A stretch of 64,000 nt of DNA from Nocardiopsis gilva YIM 90087 (GTDB lineage Bacteria; Actinomycetota; Actinomycetes; Streptosporangiales; Streptosporangiaceae), in NCBI RefSeq assembly GCF_002263495.1, contig NZ_CP022753.1, forward strand, positions 2,790,001 to 2,854,000, written 5' to 3'. Positions 16,301-24,224 of the stretch are shown piece after piece. Position numbers and translations under genes: made by a program. The notes below the pieces were generated by a model. That model saw only the letters and a list, made by a program, of their open reading frames with translations, was not told the origin of the DNA and ran no database searches. Position 1 is the stretch's first letter, and each line of letters opens with the position of its first letter.

Positions 16301-16588
16301 ATGACCGCACACCCCGACGACCTCCACGAGGACGTCCTGCATCCCGCCGGGTGCCTGGTCGCCGCCGTCCACCACTGGGACGCGGCCGAGGTGCAGCACA
16401 TCCTCACCGCCTCCGGCATCCCTCGCGAGGGGTGGCCGATGTGTGTCGCCCTGGCCGCGCAGGTGCCCGCCAAAGCGACGCAGACCGAGCTGCTGGCGTG
16501 GACCGACGGCGGCCCGGAGGTCATCACCCCCGGCGCCGCGGCACGCCACCGCGCCGCGTTGGACCAGGCGACACGGAGGGCGGCGTGA
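16301..16588 (+). CDS. Hypothetical early protein
   Basis: 95 residues; CTGGAGGTG lies eight bases before the ATG at 16301. Compact alpha-helical composition (HHWDAAEVQHILTASGI, PKATQTELLAWTDGG-like segments) without Cys pairs or membrane segments. Last gene before the convergent ribbon-helix-helix gene. Function unknown. Confidence 0.6.
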   Translation: MTAHPDDLHEDVLHPAGCLVAAVHHWDAAEVQHILTASGIPREGWPMCVALAAQVPAKATQTELLAWTDGGPEVITPGAAARHRAALDQATRRAA

Positions 16589-16632
16589 GCGCGGGCACGA
16601 CGGTCCGGCCCACGCCGGGCCGGGTGGGCGCG

Positions 16633-16809
16633 TCAGTGTTCGGGCCGCTTCGGCAGCTTCGCTTTCGGGCGGCGCAGGTACCACGCGATGAATTCCTTGA
16701 TGAGGGTGCCGCGGTCGGTGCCTTGCTTCTTGGCGGCTGTCTCGAGATCGGCCCAGTCGTCGTCGGGGACGCGGACGGATCGGTGCTGGGTTTTCGGGGC
16801 GTCGGGCAT
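16633..16809 (-). CDS. Ribbon-helix-helix repressor
   Basis: 58 residues of the MetJ/Arc/CopG type: the beta ribbon is HRSVRVPDDDW, then helix A LETAAKKQG and helix B RGTLIKEFIAWYL, then a basic tail. The ATG at 16809 faces a divergent promoter region carrying three copies of the palindrome GGTGTACGTACACC, its probable operators. It likely represses both itself and the genes from 16918 on. No toxin partner is evident, so an early-gene switch is favoured over toxin-antitoxin. Confidence 0.85.
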   Translation of the reverse strand: MPDAPKTQHRSVRVPDDDWADLETAAKKQGTDRGTLIKEFIAWYLRRPKAKLPKRPEH

Positions 16810-16824
16810 GTGCTCACGGTAAGC

Positions 16825-16898
16825 GGTGTACGTACATTTCTCAACCCCAAACCCCTTGCGGTGTACGTACACCTCGCCTATTGTGGTGTACGTACACC
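16825..16898. promoter_or_regulatory. Three palindromic operators GGTGTACGTACACC
   Basis: Copies at 16825-16838 (last two bases TT instead of CC), 16860-16873 and 16885-16898 (both perfect 14-base palindromes), spaced 35 and 25 bases apart. They lie between the ribbon-helix-helix gene on the minus strand and the gene starting at 16918 on the plus strand, so both promoters would be covered. Confidence 0.85.
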
Positions 16899-16917
16899 AA
16901 AGCGAACGGGAGACGAG

Positions 16918-17307
16918 ATGACCCTGACCGACGACATCCGCACCCTGCTCACCACCGGCACCGACGCCAACGGCGCCCTCACCCACAACGCCGAATGGGC
17001 CACCGACGCCTGCCCCTGTGACCTGGTCCGCCTCGGGCTCGCGAACCACGTACCCGTCTTCGAGCCGGTCCGGCTCAACGACGGCGGGCTGGCCGCGCTC
17101 ACCGAGATCGAGCCCAGCCACCCCGCCGTCAATGACGGCCTGCCCAAGCACCTCACCGTCTGGCACGACGACGACCTGGGGCACGTGTGGATCTGCTTCG
17201 ACACCGCGACCCACCCCCAGACCGCCGATCACGGCTACGCCACCCACGACGCGGCCGTGGACGCAGCCCGGGCCCACCTGCACGCCGCCCACCCCGAGGA
17301 GTCCTGA
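16918..17307 (+). CDS. Hypothetical protein under the GTGTACGTACAC operators
   Basis: 129 residues, soluble and acidic. Contains ACPCDLVRLGLANHVPVFEP and a Trp-containing beta segment (LTVWHDDDLGHVWICFDTAT), ending in an Ala/His-rich helix. ATG at 16918 after GGGAGACGAG. First gene of the unit controlled by the ribbon-helix-helix repressor; coupled to the next gene by TGATG. No family recognised. Confidence 0.65.
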   Translation: MTLTDDIRTLLTTGTDANGALTHNAEWATDACPCDLVRLGLANHVPVFEPVRLNDGGLAALTEIEPSHPAVNDGLPKHLTVWHDDDLGHVWICFDTATHPQTADHGYATHDAAVDAARAHLHAAHPEES

Positions 17308-17777
17308 TGACCGTCCTCTACCGAGTCCACGCCCCCGGCATCGACCCCGCACCCGTCACACACGACCAGCGCGACTACGACCTCTCCCACACCCAGGACT
17401 TCCACTCCGAGATCAGCCTCGACAGCGGCCGTACTTGGATCACCACCCGCTTCCCCGACGTGACCCTCGGCGTCATCGCCACCCACCTGGCCCGCGAAGT
17501 CGGCGGCGAGCGGCGCGCCCGCTGCTACACCGCCCTCGACAGGGCGTGCGGTGCGGTCGGGGTGGTCGACCGCCTCGACATCACCCCCGACGAGGTGACC
17601 TCCCTGATCGCCCACGCGACCTGCCCCCACGGCCACCCGCCCACCGACACATGCCCCGCCTGCCATGCCGCCGATGAGCGCGACCGTCGGATCCTGCACG
17701 GGCGCACCGGCACCGACCGGAGCACGGCCCGGACCGCCCTTCAGATCCTGCGCAATACCGACGAGGAGCCCCGATGA
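17307..17777 (+). CDS. Hypothetical protein with CxxGH...CxxC motif
   Basis: 156 residues. The N-terminal domain of about 100 residues is beta-rich (MTVLYRVHAPG, SLDSGRTWITTRFPDVTLGV). The C-terminal part carries CPHGHPPTDTCPACH, a probable zinc site. Overlaps both neighbours by start/stop fusion. No homologous family recognised. Confidence 0.6.
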   Translation: MTVLYRVHAPGIDPAPVTHDQRDYDLSHTQDFHSEISLDSGRTWITTRFPDVTLGVIATHLAREVGGERRARCYTALDRACGAVGVVDRLDITPDEVTSLIAHATCPHGHPPTDTCPACHAADERDRRILHGRTGTDRSTARTALQILRNTDEEPR

Positions 17778-18001
17778 CCTACGAAGAAGCCCTCGCTGAG
17801 GTCGCCACGGTCGGCGCTGTACAGCAGTCCGACGCCGCCCTCATGGCCTCCTACTGCGACGGCCCCATGCAGCTCATGGTGGGTGCCGCCAGCCCCAAGC
17901 TCGTGTGGGAGGGCGCACAGAAGAAGGGCCTGAGCGCCCATGACCTCGTGATCTTGGGCCAGACCGACCCGCTCGCCGTCCACGAACTCATGTGGATCTA
18001 G
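17774..18001 (+). CDS. Small hypothetical protein
   Basis: 75 residues, helical and mildly acidic (YEEALAEVATVGAVQQSDAA; LVWEGAQKKGLSAHDLVILG). ATGA overlap with the upstream gene and a short gap with AGGAGG before the next. No recognised family. Confidence 0.55.
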   Translation: MTYEEALAEVATVGAVQQSDAALMASYCDGPMQLMVGAASPKLVWEGAQKKGLSAHDLVILGQTDPLAVHELMWI

Positions 18002-18009
18002 GAGGACCG

Positions 18010-18195
18010 ATGACCGACCGCCCCCTCATGACCACCTGGTCGCACCCCGAGGCGCCGATGACCGTCCGGGTGGACTACAAGCTGCCCGGCGCCGCCGACG
18101 TCTACCACGTCACCTCTGTGGAGACCGGCGGGACGTGGCACCTCCCCGGCGCCCAGCTGCACGGCTTGGGGTTCCAGCCCGACGAGCGCACGTGA
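18010..18195 (+). CDS. Small hypothetical protein
   Basis: 61 residues with a beta-type composition (MTVRVDYKLPGAADVYHVTS). TAGGAGGACCG immediately precedes the ATG at 18010; the upstream frame extension has no such site. Unknown function. A GC-rich hairpin follows. Confidence 0.55.
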   Translation: MTDRPLMTTWSHPEAPMTVRVDYKLPGAADVYHVTSVETGGTWHLPGAQLHGLGFQPDERT

Positions 18196-18223
18196 CCACC
18201 CCAGCCCGCCCGGATCCAGCCGG

Positions 18224-18246
18224 CGCCCCGGTGCAACGCCGGGGCG
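18224..18246 (+). repeat. Intercistronic hairpin
   Basis: 8-base stem CGCCCCGG/CCGGGGCG with a 7-base loop in the 88-base gap before the gene at 18284. Part of the stem-loop series seen in the gaps of this operon. Confidence 0.5.
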
Positions 18247-18283
18247 GGCACGCACAACCCCTACCTCCTGCGGAGTAGCCCAC

Positions 18284-19021
18284 ATGGAAAAACGCAACCG
18301 CGACTGCACCTGCACCTGGACCACCCAGGGCCGCGAATGGTGTCACGCCCACGCTCTCACCACCGAGTTCGTCTCCTGCACTCCCCGCAAGCCCCAGCTC
18401 CTCCACGCCGTCCAGGTCACCGAGGACAACGCTGACACGCTCGCCGAGCTGCTGCACCAGGGCCGCGTCGAGCGGCTCGACGACGGGACCACCGCCGTGG
18501 CGTGGGTGAGCGGTGGCGTCCAGATCGCACCCATCGGCGACTACATCGTCCGCTTCGGAGCCCTTCAGTACCTGGCCTACCCCGCCGAGAAGTACCGCGG
18601 TCTGCTCAGGGACTACCCCACGCACACCTCCCGCGATTGGGAGGACCCGATGACAGGACCAGAGCACTACCGAAAGGCCGAACAGCTGCTCGCCGAGGTA
18701 GAGCGGCTCACCCACGAGCGCGACCTCGCGATCGCCCACGACCGCCAGCCCTACCCCACTGCCCACGCCTACCAGGCGGTGTGCGACGCGCTGGAGAAGC
18801 ACAGGGCGCGCGCCGACGCAGCCGAAGCCGAGGTGGAGCGGCTGCGCGGCATCCGCGCCTCCCTGCCGCTGGAGATGGCCAACAGCTTCGAACACGGCGC
18901 CATGGAAATGCGAGAGCGGGCCGCCCGGGTCGCCCTCGACCAGGGCGACCGCGACACTGCCGCCCGGATCCACAGTCTCTGGCTCCACGCCGCCGATCAG
19001 CCTGCGGAGCATACGCAGTGA
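18284..19021 (+). CDS. Hypothetical two-part protein with coiled-coil C-terminus
   Basis: 245 residues. The first 120 carry a Cys/His-rich start (CTCTWTTQGREWCHAH) and a beta region (VAWVSGGVQIAPIGDYIVRF). From residue 122 the sequence MTGPEHYRKAEQLLAEVERL begins a long coiled coil to the C-terminus. That phrase resembles the N-terminus of separate small proteins in Streptomyces elements (from memory), so this may be a fusion of two genes. An internal start at its Met is possible. Function unknown. Confidence 0.65.
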   Translation: MEKRNRDCTCTWTTQGREWCHAHALTTEFVSCTPRKPQLLHAVQVTEDNADTLAELLHQGRVERLDDGTTAVAWVSGGVQIAPIGDYIVRFGALQYLAYPAEKYRGLLRDYPTHTSRDWEDPMTGPEHYRKAEQLLAEVERLTHERDLAIAHDRQPYPTAHAYQAVCDALEKHRARADAAEAEVERLRGIRASLPLEMANSFEHGAMEMRERAARVALDQGDRDTAARIHSLWLHAADQPAEHTQ

Positions 19022-19242
19022 CGCCCAGGTGCGGCGCCTGCCGCAGGCCCCTGAAATGCCCGGCGTCCATCGCCGCCGGGACCGGGCCCGTGTGCCGCAG
19101 GCGCCGCACCCCACAGCCCCAGCACAAGGCCAACCCGTCCCGGGGCACCCGCCCTGGCGAAGGGCAACTCGACCTCCTGGAGGACACAAGATGCCAACCG
19201 TCCGATTCGAGTCCCGCACCGCCACCGCCAAGCGCCGCGTGA
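19018..19242 (+). CDS. Small zinc-ribbon protein (DUF6011-like)
   Basis: 74 residues. The N-terminal RCGACRRPLKCPASIAAGTG followed by GPVCRRR resembles the DUF6011 pattern CxxCxRxL...SxxxGxGPxC of phage and actinobacterial proteins. The GTG start overlaps the upstream stop; the last 17 codons overlap the next gene in another frame, so the C-terminus is shared DNA. Role unknown, presumably zinc binding. Confidence 0.55.
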   Translation: MTPRCGACRRPLKCPASIAAGTGPVCRRRRTPQPQHKANPSRGTRPGEGQLDLLEDTRCQPSDSSPAPPPPSAA

Positions 19243-19430
19243 AGTGCTCCGGCGGCTGCGGCAAGACCCTTACGCGGCAGCGCACCTTCATGCAGACCAT
19301 CAGCCCCTTCAACCGCGATCCCGGCACCGGCCTGCCCCGCACCGCAGAACAGGTCCAGGAAGCGGTCAACCGCGAGGCCGATGCCTGGCAACCCCAGGCC
19401 ACCTGCACGAACTGCGACACCGATCACTGA
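19191..19430 (+). CDS. Small four-Cys protein
   Basis: 79 residues. CSGGCGKTL near residue 20 and CTNC near the end give a C2C2 zinc site, with a central TFMQTISPFNRDPGTG. ATG at 19191 after TGGAGGACACAAG. Followed within 10 bases by GAGGAGACC of the next gene. Function unknown. Confidence 0.65.
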   Translation: MPTVRFESRTATAKRRVKCSGGCGKTLTRQRTFMQTISPFNRDPGTGLPRTAEQVQEAVNREADAWQPQATCTNCDTDH

Positions 19431-19440
19431 GGAGACCGAT

Positions 19441-19737
19441 ATGGACACTGACCACACCCCGCGCGTCCCGGACTACGACTGGCTCGACAACGACACCCTC
19501 ATGGTCCGCGGCACCAGCACCGAGGAGATCCGCCACCGCGTCGACGCCGCCGTCGCCGAGCTGCGCGACGACGAGATCACCGTCGAGGCGGGCGACTACG
19601 CCCCGCAGGACCTCGTCGCCACACCGTGCCCAGGGCGCTGCGACTGCGACGGCGTCCACTACGAGGCCGACGCCCCCGGCCTGCGCGGGGCGCGGTTCCG
19701 CGGCCGGATCATGCCCATCGGTCTGCGCGCCCGCTAA
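19441..19737 (+). CDS. Hypothetical protein with Cys cluster
   Basis: 98 residues. A helical region with RGTSTEEIRHRVDAAVAELR precedes CPGRCDCDG, three cysteines in six residues, then a basic C-terminus (RGARFRGRIMPIGLRAR). ATG at 19441 after GAGGAGACCGAT. No family recognised. Confidence 0.6.
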   Translation: MDTDHTPRVPDYDWLDNDTLMVRGTSTEEIRHRVDAAVAELRDDEITVEAGDYAPQDLVATPCPGRCDCDGVHYEADAPGLRGARFRGRIMPIGLRAR

Positions 19738-19743
19738 CCACCC

Positions 19744-19768
19744 GGGGCGGCGCACCGCGCGCCGCCCC
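19744..19768 (+). repeat. Intercistronic hairpin
   Basis: 10-base perfect stem GGGGCGGCGC/GCGCCGCCCC with a 5-base loop, filling the gap between the stop at 19737 and the ribosome site GAGGAGG at 19773. Confidence 0.65.
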
Positions 19769-19783
19769 CACCGAGGAGGCCCG

Positions 19784-20011
19784 TTGACCACCACAACTGA
19801 GAACGGCCCCACCCACGCCGACCTCGCGGGCCTCAACCCCGAGGACTACCGCGACACCTGCGACCACTGCATCGCGGTGGAAACAGCGCACCACCGCTAC
19901 ACCACCCTGCCCCACAAGGTCCGCCCAACCCGCACCGGCCTCGTCGCCCGCTACCGCCACCACTGCGGCCACACCTGGGTCTGCGGCTGGGGCCTGCCCC
20001 ACCGCCGCTGA
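19784..20011 (+). CDS. Small Cys/His protein, TTG start
   Basis: 75 residues, with possible zinc ligands in CDHC (about 27) and HHCGHTWVCGW near the end. The TTG at 19784 is accepted because GAGGAGGCCCG lies directly before it and no ATG/GTG serves. Function unknown. Confidence 0.6.
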   Translation: MTTTTENGPTHADLAGLNPEDYRDTCDHCIAVETAHHRYTTLPHKVRPTRTGLVARYRHHCGHTWVCGWGLPHRR

Positions 20012-20052
20012 CCCCCTGTCGTTCGCCACCCGCACGTCCGGAAGAGAGACCG

Positions 20053-21015
20053 ATGCCCTGGTTCAAGATCGACGACTCAGCGCACTCTCACCCCAAGTGG
20101 GTGAAGGCGGGCAACGCCGCCCTCGGTCTCTGGGCGCGCTGCGGCTCCTACTCCGCCCAGCACCTCACCGAAGGTGTCGTCCCCGGCGATGTCGCTCGGA
20201 TGTACGGCACCGCCCCTCAGGCCCGCAAGCTCGTCAAGGTCGGGCTGTGGCACGAGGCGGGCCACGACTGCGACCGGTGCCCCCAGCCGGACGCGGGCGA
20301 CTATGTCATGCACGACTTCTTCGAGTCGGGCCGCAACACCACCAAGGCCCAAGCCGAAGCCGCCCGGGACGCCGCCGCCGAACGGCAGCGCAGGCGCCGC
20401 GCGAAGCAGGACACAGAGAAAAACGCTTCCGATTCGCCTTCGAAAACGGATCGATTCGTCGACGAAAAGTCTGCGAATCGCGGACGAAAAGACCCCCCGT
20501 TTTCACAAAGCGCTGCAGGTCAAGAGGGGTTGTCACAGCGTGACGCCACAGACGGTGTCACACCACCCCATGCCGATAGCCATGCCAGTACTCCCTACGG
20601 GAGTACTACAGATGGACGTCCGCGCGCGGGCGACGCCCACCCTGATCCGATCCCCGACTGGGCGCTGCCGCTGGTGCACCTCATGCAAGCCAACGGCCTC
20701 GACGCCATCCGGTGGAACCTCAACAGCGCCGACTGGGTCACCGTCCACGCCCTGATGAAAGCCAAAGGCGAACAGCCCATGGCCGCCTGCGCGATCCAGT
20801 CGGCCCGCAACGCCCGCACCGGCGTCTCCTCCGCGAAGTACTTCATCCCCGGCTGGAAGCAGCTACCCAACAAGGCCCCCGACGATCCCGGAGGCATCCC
20901 GCAGCTGCGGGTCCTGTCCGGTGAGGCCCGCCGCGGCGGCGCCTACGACGACCACCACATCCTCACCCCCGAACAAGCCCGCGACATCGCCGCCAACGGA
21001 GGAATCAACATCTGA
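20053..21015 (+). CDS. Phage replication initiator-like protein
   Basis: 320 residues. The N-terminal 100 match the start of actinophage replication proteins (MPWFKIDDSAHSHPKWVKAG, then GLWARCGSYSAQHL) and probably form a winged-helix origin-binding domain. A charged, low-complexity linker follows (about 105-200). The C-terminal domain (about 205-290) includes IPDWALPLVHLMQANGLDAI and ends in a helix-rich segment. It overlaps by one base the DnaC-like gene and precedes dnaB, the classical initiator-loader-helicase order. AT-richer sequence around 20420-20610 inside the linker could hold the replication origin, but no iterons were identified. Confidence 0.75.
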   Translation: MPWFKIDDSAHSHPKWVKAGNAALGLWARCGSYSAQHLTEGVVPGDVARMYGTAPQARKLVKVGLWHEAGHDCDRCPQPDAGDYVMHDFFESGRNTTKAQAEAARDAAAERQRRRRAKQDTEKNASDSPSKTDRFVDEKSANRGRKDPPFSQSAAGQEGLSQRDATDGVTPPHADSHASTPYGSTTDGRPRAGDAHPDPIPDWALPLVHLMQANGLDAIRWNLNSADWVTVHALMKAKGEQPMAACAIQSARNARTGVSSAKYFIPGWKQLPNKAPDDPGGIPQLRVLSGEARRGGAYDDHHILTPEQARDIAANGGINI

Positions 21016-21614
21016 TGTCCACCGACTTCGACCCCTACGACGACGAGGCCAACTGGCGCCGCGCCCAAGAGTCCTGGCGCCGCGAGCAGGCCGAGCGCCG
21101 CCTGCAGGCGTTCCGCACCAAGCGGCCGATCGAGTTCGCCGAACCCGGCGACCTGCACCCCGACATCGAACCGTGGATCGAGGCCTACCTCGCCCGGGGC
21201 CGCGCCCTCGCGCTCATCATCATCGGAGCGGTCGGCGCCGGGAAGACCTGGTCGCTGTGGAAGATCCAGGAAACCCTCATCGAACGCGGGTGGCGCGGCC
21301 GGTGCGAAATCGCCTCCTCCTACGAACTCAAGGAAGCCACCGACCGGCCGGTGGACCACGACCAGGTCCGCGTCTGGCGCGAGGCCGACCTGCTGTGCAT
21401 CGACGACATCGGCTCCCAGCGCATCAACGACTGGGACATGGACGCCCTGCACGCGCTGATCGACACCCGCCGCCAGCACCACCGCGCCACCGTCATCACC
21501 TCCAACAGCTCCGACCTGCGGCCCCTGCTCGGCGAGCGGGTCGCCTCCCGGCTGGCCGGCGGCGCCACCGCGGTCGTGTTCACCAACGGCGACCGCCGCA
21601 GGGGGCAGCAGTGA
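21015..21614 (+). CDS. DnaC/IstB-like helicase loader ATPase
   Basis: 199-residue AAA+ protein. Walker A is GAVGAGKTW (71-79), Walker B is LLCIDDIG (126-133), the sensor-I-like TVITSNSSDL comes later, and RVASRLAGG provides the arginine finger. It is short at the N-terminus compared with DnaC, matching phage loaders. It loads the DnaB-type helicase encoded next (GTGA overlap) at the phage origin. Confidence 0.88.
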   Translation: MSTDFDPYDDEANWRRAQESWRREQAERRLQAFRTKRPIEFAEPGDLHPDIEPWIEAYLARGRALALIIIGAVGAGKTWSLWKIQETLIERGWRGRCEIASSYELKEATDRPVDHDQVRVWREADLLCIDDIGSQRINDWDMDALHALIDTRRQHHRATVITSNSSDLRPLLGERVASRLAGGATAVVFTNGDRRRGQQ

Positions 21615-22915
21615 GCGACGCCCGCGAGATGCCCTGGGACCTGAACGCCGAACAGTGCGTCCTGGAAGCGATGATGCTCAACCGGCGCGCCGCCGAGCAG
21701 ATCATCGACATCCTGCAGCCCCGCGACTTCTACCGGCCCGCCCACCAGGAGCTGTTTGCGCTGCTGGTCGAACTGGTCACCGCGGGCGCTGAGCACGGCC
21801 ACGTGGCACTGGCCGCCCAGATGCGCCGCGCCGGGTCGCGCATCGACCCGCTGTACCTGGCCGAGCTGGACGACAAGATCCCCACTGCGGCCAACGGGGG
21901 CTACTACGCCAAGATCGTCGCGGATCGGGCCGTGCAGCGCCGCCTCGTCGAGGTCGGCACCCGCATCGCCCACTACGGCTACGACGGCGTCGGGGACGTC
22001 ACCGACCTGGTCTCCCACGCCCGCGACGCCATGGACACGGTCGACACACCCGTGTGCGACGACACCATCGCCACCATCGGCGAACTGTTCGCCCCCATGG
22101 TCGACGAACTGGAGAAGCCTGAGGAGTCCGGCGACGCCATCGAGCTGCCCTACACCGACCTGCAGGAGGTGCTCGGCGGTCTGCACCCCGGCCAGCTCAT
22201 GGTCATCGGTGCCCGCCCCAGCGTGGGAAAGACCGTCGTCGGAGTGGACATCGCCCGCCACGCCGCCATCCGGCAGGGTCTGCGCACCGTCGTGTTCAGC
22301 CTGGAAATGACCAAGCGGGAGCTGATGCACCGCATCGTGTCAGCCGAAGCGCAGATCACCATCACCGCGATCCGCAACAGGTCCCTGCGCGATGCCGAGT
22401 GGGAGCGCATGAGCGCGGTCCAGGCCCGGTTCAACGAGTCGCCGCTGATGCTCGACGACGCCAGCAACATCTCCCTGCCCCACATCCGCGCCCGCCTGCG
22501 CCACCTCGCCCGCTCCCGCCCCGTCGGCCTGATCGTCGTGGACTACCTCCAGCTGATGGACTCTCCCGGCCGCGCGGAGAACCGGCAGATCGAGGTCGCC
22601 CAGATGGCGCGCGGACTGAAAAAGCTGGCCGGGGAGTTCGGCGCGCCAGTGGTGCTGCTCAGCCAGCTCAACCGCGAATCAACGAAGCGCCACGACAAGA
22701 AGCCCATCCTCAGCGACCTGCGTGAGAGCGGGGCCGTGGAGCAGGACAGCGACATCGTGGTCCTGCTCCACCGCGACGACATGCACGACCGCGATTCCCC
22801 CCGCTCCGGAGAGATCGACCTGATCGTCGAGAAGAACCGGCAGGGGCCCCGGTGCACGGTCACCTGCGCGTTCCAGGGCCACTACTCCCGTGTCGTCGAC
22901 ATGGCGGCCGGATAA
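21611..22915 (+). CDS. dnaB: Replicative DNA helicase, DnaB family
   Basis: 434 residues. The N-terminal DnaB helical domain (about 8-110, LNAEQCVLEAMMLNRRAAEQ) is followed by a linker and a RecA-like motor domain from about 175. It has Walker A GARPSVGKT (about 200-208), the FSLEM motif H1a, Walker B as LIVVDYLQLM (about 305-314), SQLNR, and the terminal DLRESGAVEQDSD with arginine and KNRQGP motifs. Complete and uninterrupted, no intein. It unwinds the phage replication fork and is partnered with the loader upstream. GTG start overlapping the loader stop. Confidence 0.95.
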   Translation: MSDAREMPWDLNAEQCVLEAMMLNRRAAEQIIDILQPRDFYRPAHQELFALLVELVTAGAEHGHVALAAQMRRAGSRIDPLYLAELDDKIPTAANGGYYAKIVADRAVQRRLVEVGTRIAHYGYDGVGDVTDLVSHARDAMDTVDTPVCDDTIATIGELFAPMVDELEKPEESGDAIELPYTDLQEVLGGLHPGQLMVIGARPSVGKTVVGVDIARHAAIRQGLRTVVFSLEMTKRELMHRIVSAEAQITITAIRNRSLRDAEWERMSAVQARFNESPLMLDDASNISLPHIRARLRHLARSRPVGLIVVDYLQLMDSPGRAENRQIEVAQMARGLKKLAGEFGAPVVLLSQLNRESTKRHDKKPILSDLRESGAVEQDSDIVVLLHRDDMHDRDSPRSGEIDLIVEKNRQGPRCTVTCAFQGHYSRVVDMAAG

Positions 22916-22929
22916 CCCGAGGAGGACGA

Positions 22930-23271
22930 ATGGACCAGCTCATCGCGATCTGCGGCATCTGCCGCACCCAGATCCCCGCAAACGACGGGGTCGTGTCGGC
23001 CGACTTGGCCGACCTCAACGGCTCCAACGAGGACGGCTTCGCCCGGTGGCGGGTCACCCACCGGGGGTGCCACCCGAACTTGGACGCGCTGACCTACGGG
23101 ATCGAGCTGCAGCAGATCAGCACGGCGTGCCAGCTCCTGGTGTGGACGGCGCACATGTCGGAGAAGACGTGGCTGCCCAAAACGGACTGGATGGAACTGG
23201 TGCGCACCGCGGGTGAGACCGGGCGCCTGGACACCGGCCTGTGGCTGGCCTCCCACGGAGTCGAGCAGTGA
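22930..23271 (+). CDS. Hypothetical protein with N-terminal CxxC
   Basis: 113 residues. CGICRTQIPANDGVV at the start and a later RGCHPN could bind one metal; the rest is helical with several Trp (LLVWTAHMSEKTWLPKTDWM). ATG at 22930 after GAGGAGGACGA. It follows dnaB by 14 bases and so is probably co-translated. Unknown function. Confidence 0.6.
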   Translation: MDQLIAICGICRTQIPANDGVVSADLADLNGSNEDGFARWRVTHRGCHPNLDALTYGIELQQISTACQLLVWTAHMSEKTWLPKTDWMELVRTAGETGRLDTGLWLASHGVEQ

Positions 23272-23779
23272 CCGACTGCCCGACCCCCACGACCCCGGCC
23301 AGATCACCTACTGGCGGCGCGACGACCGCGGCCGCCTCAACCCCTGGCCCGCCAAAGCCCGCTACGGCCCCGCCCTCTACCGCTCCCAGGTGCCCGCGGG
23401 GCTCACCGGGCCCGACCGGCGCGCCTGGGCCCAGGACTGGCACCGCACCCACCGCCACCCGTGGGACGCCGCCATCCGCTCCGCCATCGACGCCGACCCC
23501 GACGCCTGCCGGGCCCGCTTCGCGGCGTTCACCACGCGGTGCTGCTCCTGCGGGCGGGCGCTGAGCGACCCGGAGTCCAAGACCGTCGGTGTCGGCCCGG
23601 AGTGCCGGGCCGGTGTGCCCGCGGACATGCTCGGGCGCCTGGCGGTGCTCGTGGGCCGGGCACACGCCACCGCCCTGAGCGCCTCAGACGTCCCGCAACC
23701 CGCACCCACCCAAGGACACCCGGAGCACCCCGTTAAGCCCGCATTTTTCCGCACGGTCAGCAAAGAGAGGCACACATGA
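23213..23779 (+). CDS. DUF6011-type zinc protein, start disturbed
   Basis: Coding sequence is convincing from about 23276 (LPDPHDPGQITYWRRDDRGR) to the stop. It contains CCSCGRALSDPESKTVGVGP, the DUF6011 pattern for zinc binding, followed by an ECRAGVP segment. No good start exists in frame: the first is a GTG at 23213, deep in the preceding gene. A GTG at 23268 in a GTGA overlap would be the natural start but is one base out of frame; adding one C in GTGACCGACTGCCC would give VTDLPDP. A lost base or sequencing error near 23270 is likely. Confidence 0.6.
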   Translation: MRPGAWTPACGWPPTESSSDRLPDPHDPGQITYWRRDDRGRLNPWPAKARYGPALYRSQVPAGLTGPDRRAWAQDWHRTHRHPWDAAIRSAIDADPDACRARFAAFTTRCCSCGRALSDPESKTVGVGPECRAGVPADMLGRLAVLVGRAHATALSASDVPQPAPTQGHPEHPVKPAFFRTVSKERHT

Positions 23780-24021
23780 GCAACCGCCCCACCCCACCCG
23801 GACACAACGGGTGCGTCTGCCCCCGATGCCACTTGGTGTTCACCGGGCCCACCGCCTTCGACAAACACCAGGACCAACGCGGCGGCAACACCGCCTGCCA
23901 CGACCCCGCCACCCGCGGCATGGAGATCACCCGCCGCACCGTCGACGGCCATCCCGTGTGGGGGCGGACCATGAGCGACGCGGACCGGCAGCGCCTCGCC
24001 CGTACCTGGGAGGCCGCGTGA
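23776..24021 (+). CDS. FDXHR-type putative zinc-binding protein
   Basis: 81 residues. CPRCHLVFTGPTAFDKHQ corresponds to the actinophage pattern CxxCxxxFxGxxAFDxHR, with a second half CHDPATRG. Likely a small zinc finger of unknown role. ATG after AGAGAGGCACAC, overlapping the previous stop by 4 bases. Confidence 0.7.
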   Translation: MSNRPTPPGHNGCVCPRCHLVFTGPTAFDKHQDQRGGNTACHDPATRGMEITRRTVDGHPVWGRTMSDADRQRLARTWEAA

Positions 24022-24224
24022 ACGCAGTCCAGGACCCCCTGTTCGACCTTTCCGAACCGCCCGCCGTGCTGCGTGGACGGCTCCGCCCACCCAACACCAC
24101 CGCCAGCCACCCCAAGCGCCCCACCACCGCAGACGACGCCTACACCGGGCTGCAGCGCCGCCACGGCACCCGCCGCATCGAAACCGTCTACCTCCCAGGC
24201 GACAACCCCAAGGAGACCCGATGA
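24018..24224 (+). CDS. Small basic hypothetical protein
   Basis: 68 residues. PLFDLSEPPAVLRGRLRPP is followed by a basic, probably disordered region and a short C-terminal beta segment (RRIETVYLPGDNP). The GTG overlaps the upstream stop; ends in an ATGA overlap. Not recognised. Confidence 0.55.
   Translation: MNAVQDPLFDLSEPPAVLRGRLRPPNTTASHPKRPTTADDAYTGLQRRHGTRRIETVYLPGDNPKETR

Noticed and set aside
16633-16918. Toxin-antitoxin module
   Set aside because: The RHH gene has no adjacent toxin-like partner; the divergent gene at 16918 has no toxin family features.
21611-22915. Intein in DnaB
   Set aside because: The helicase motifs are contiguous and the length is normal.
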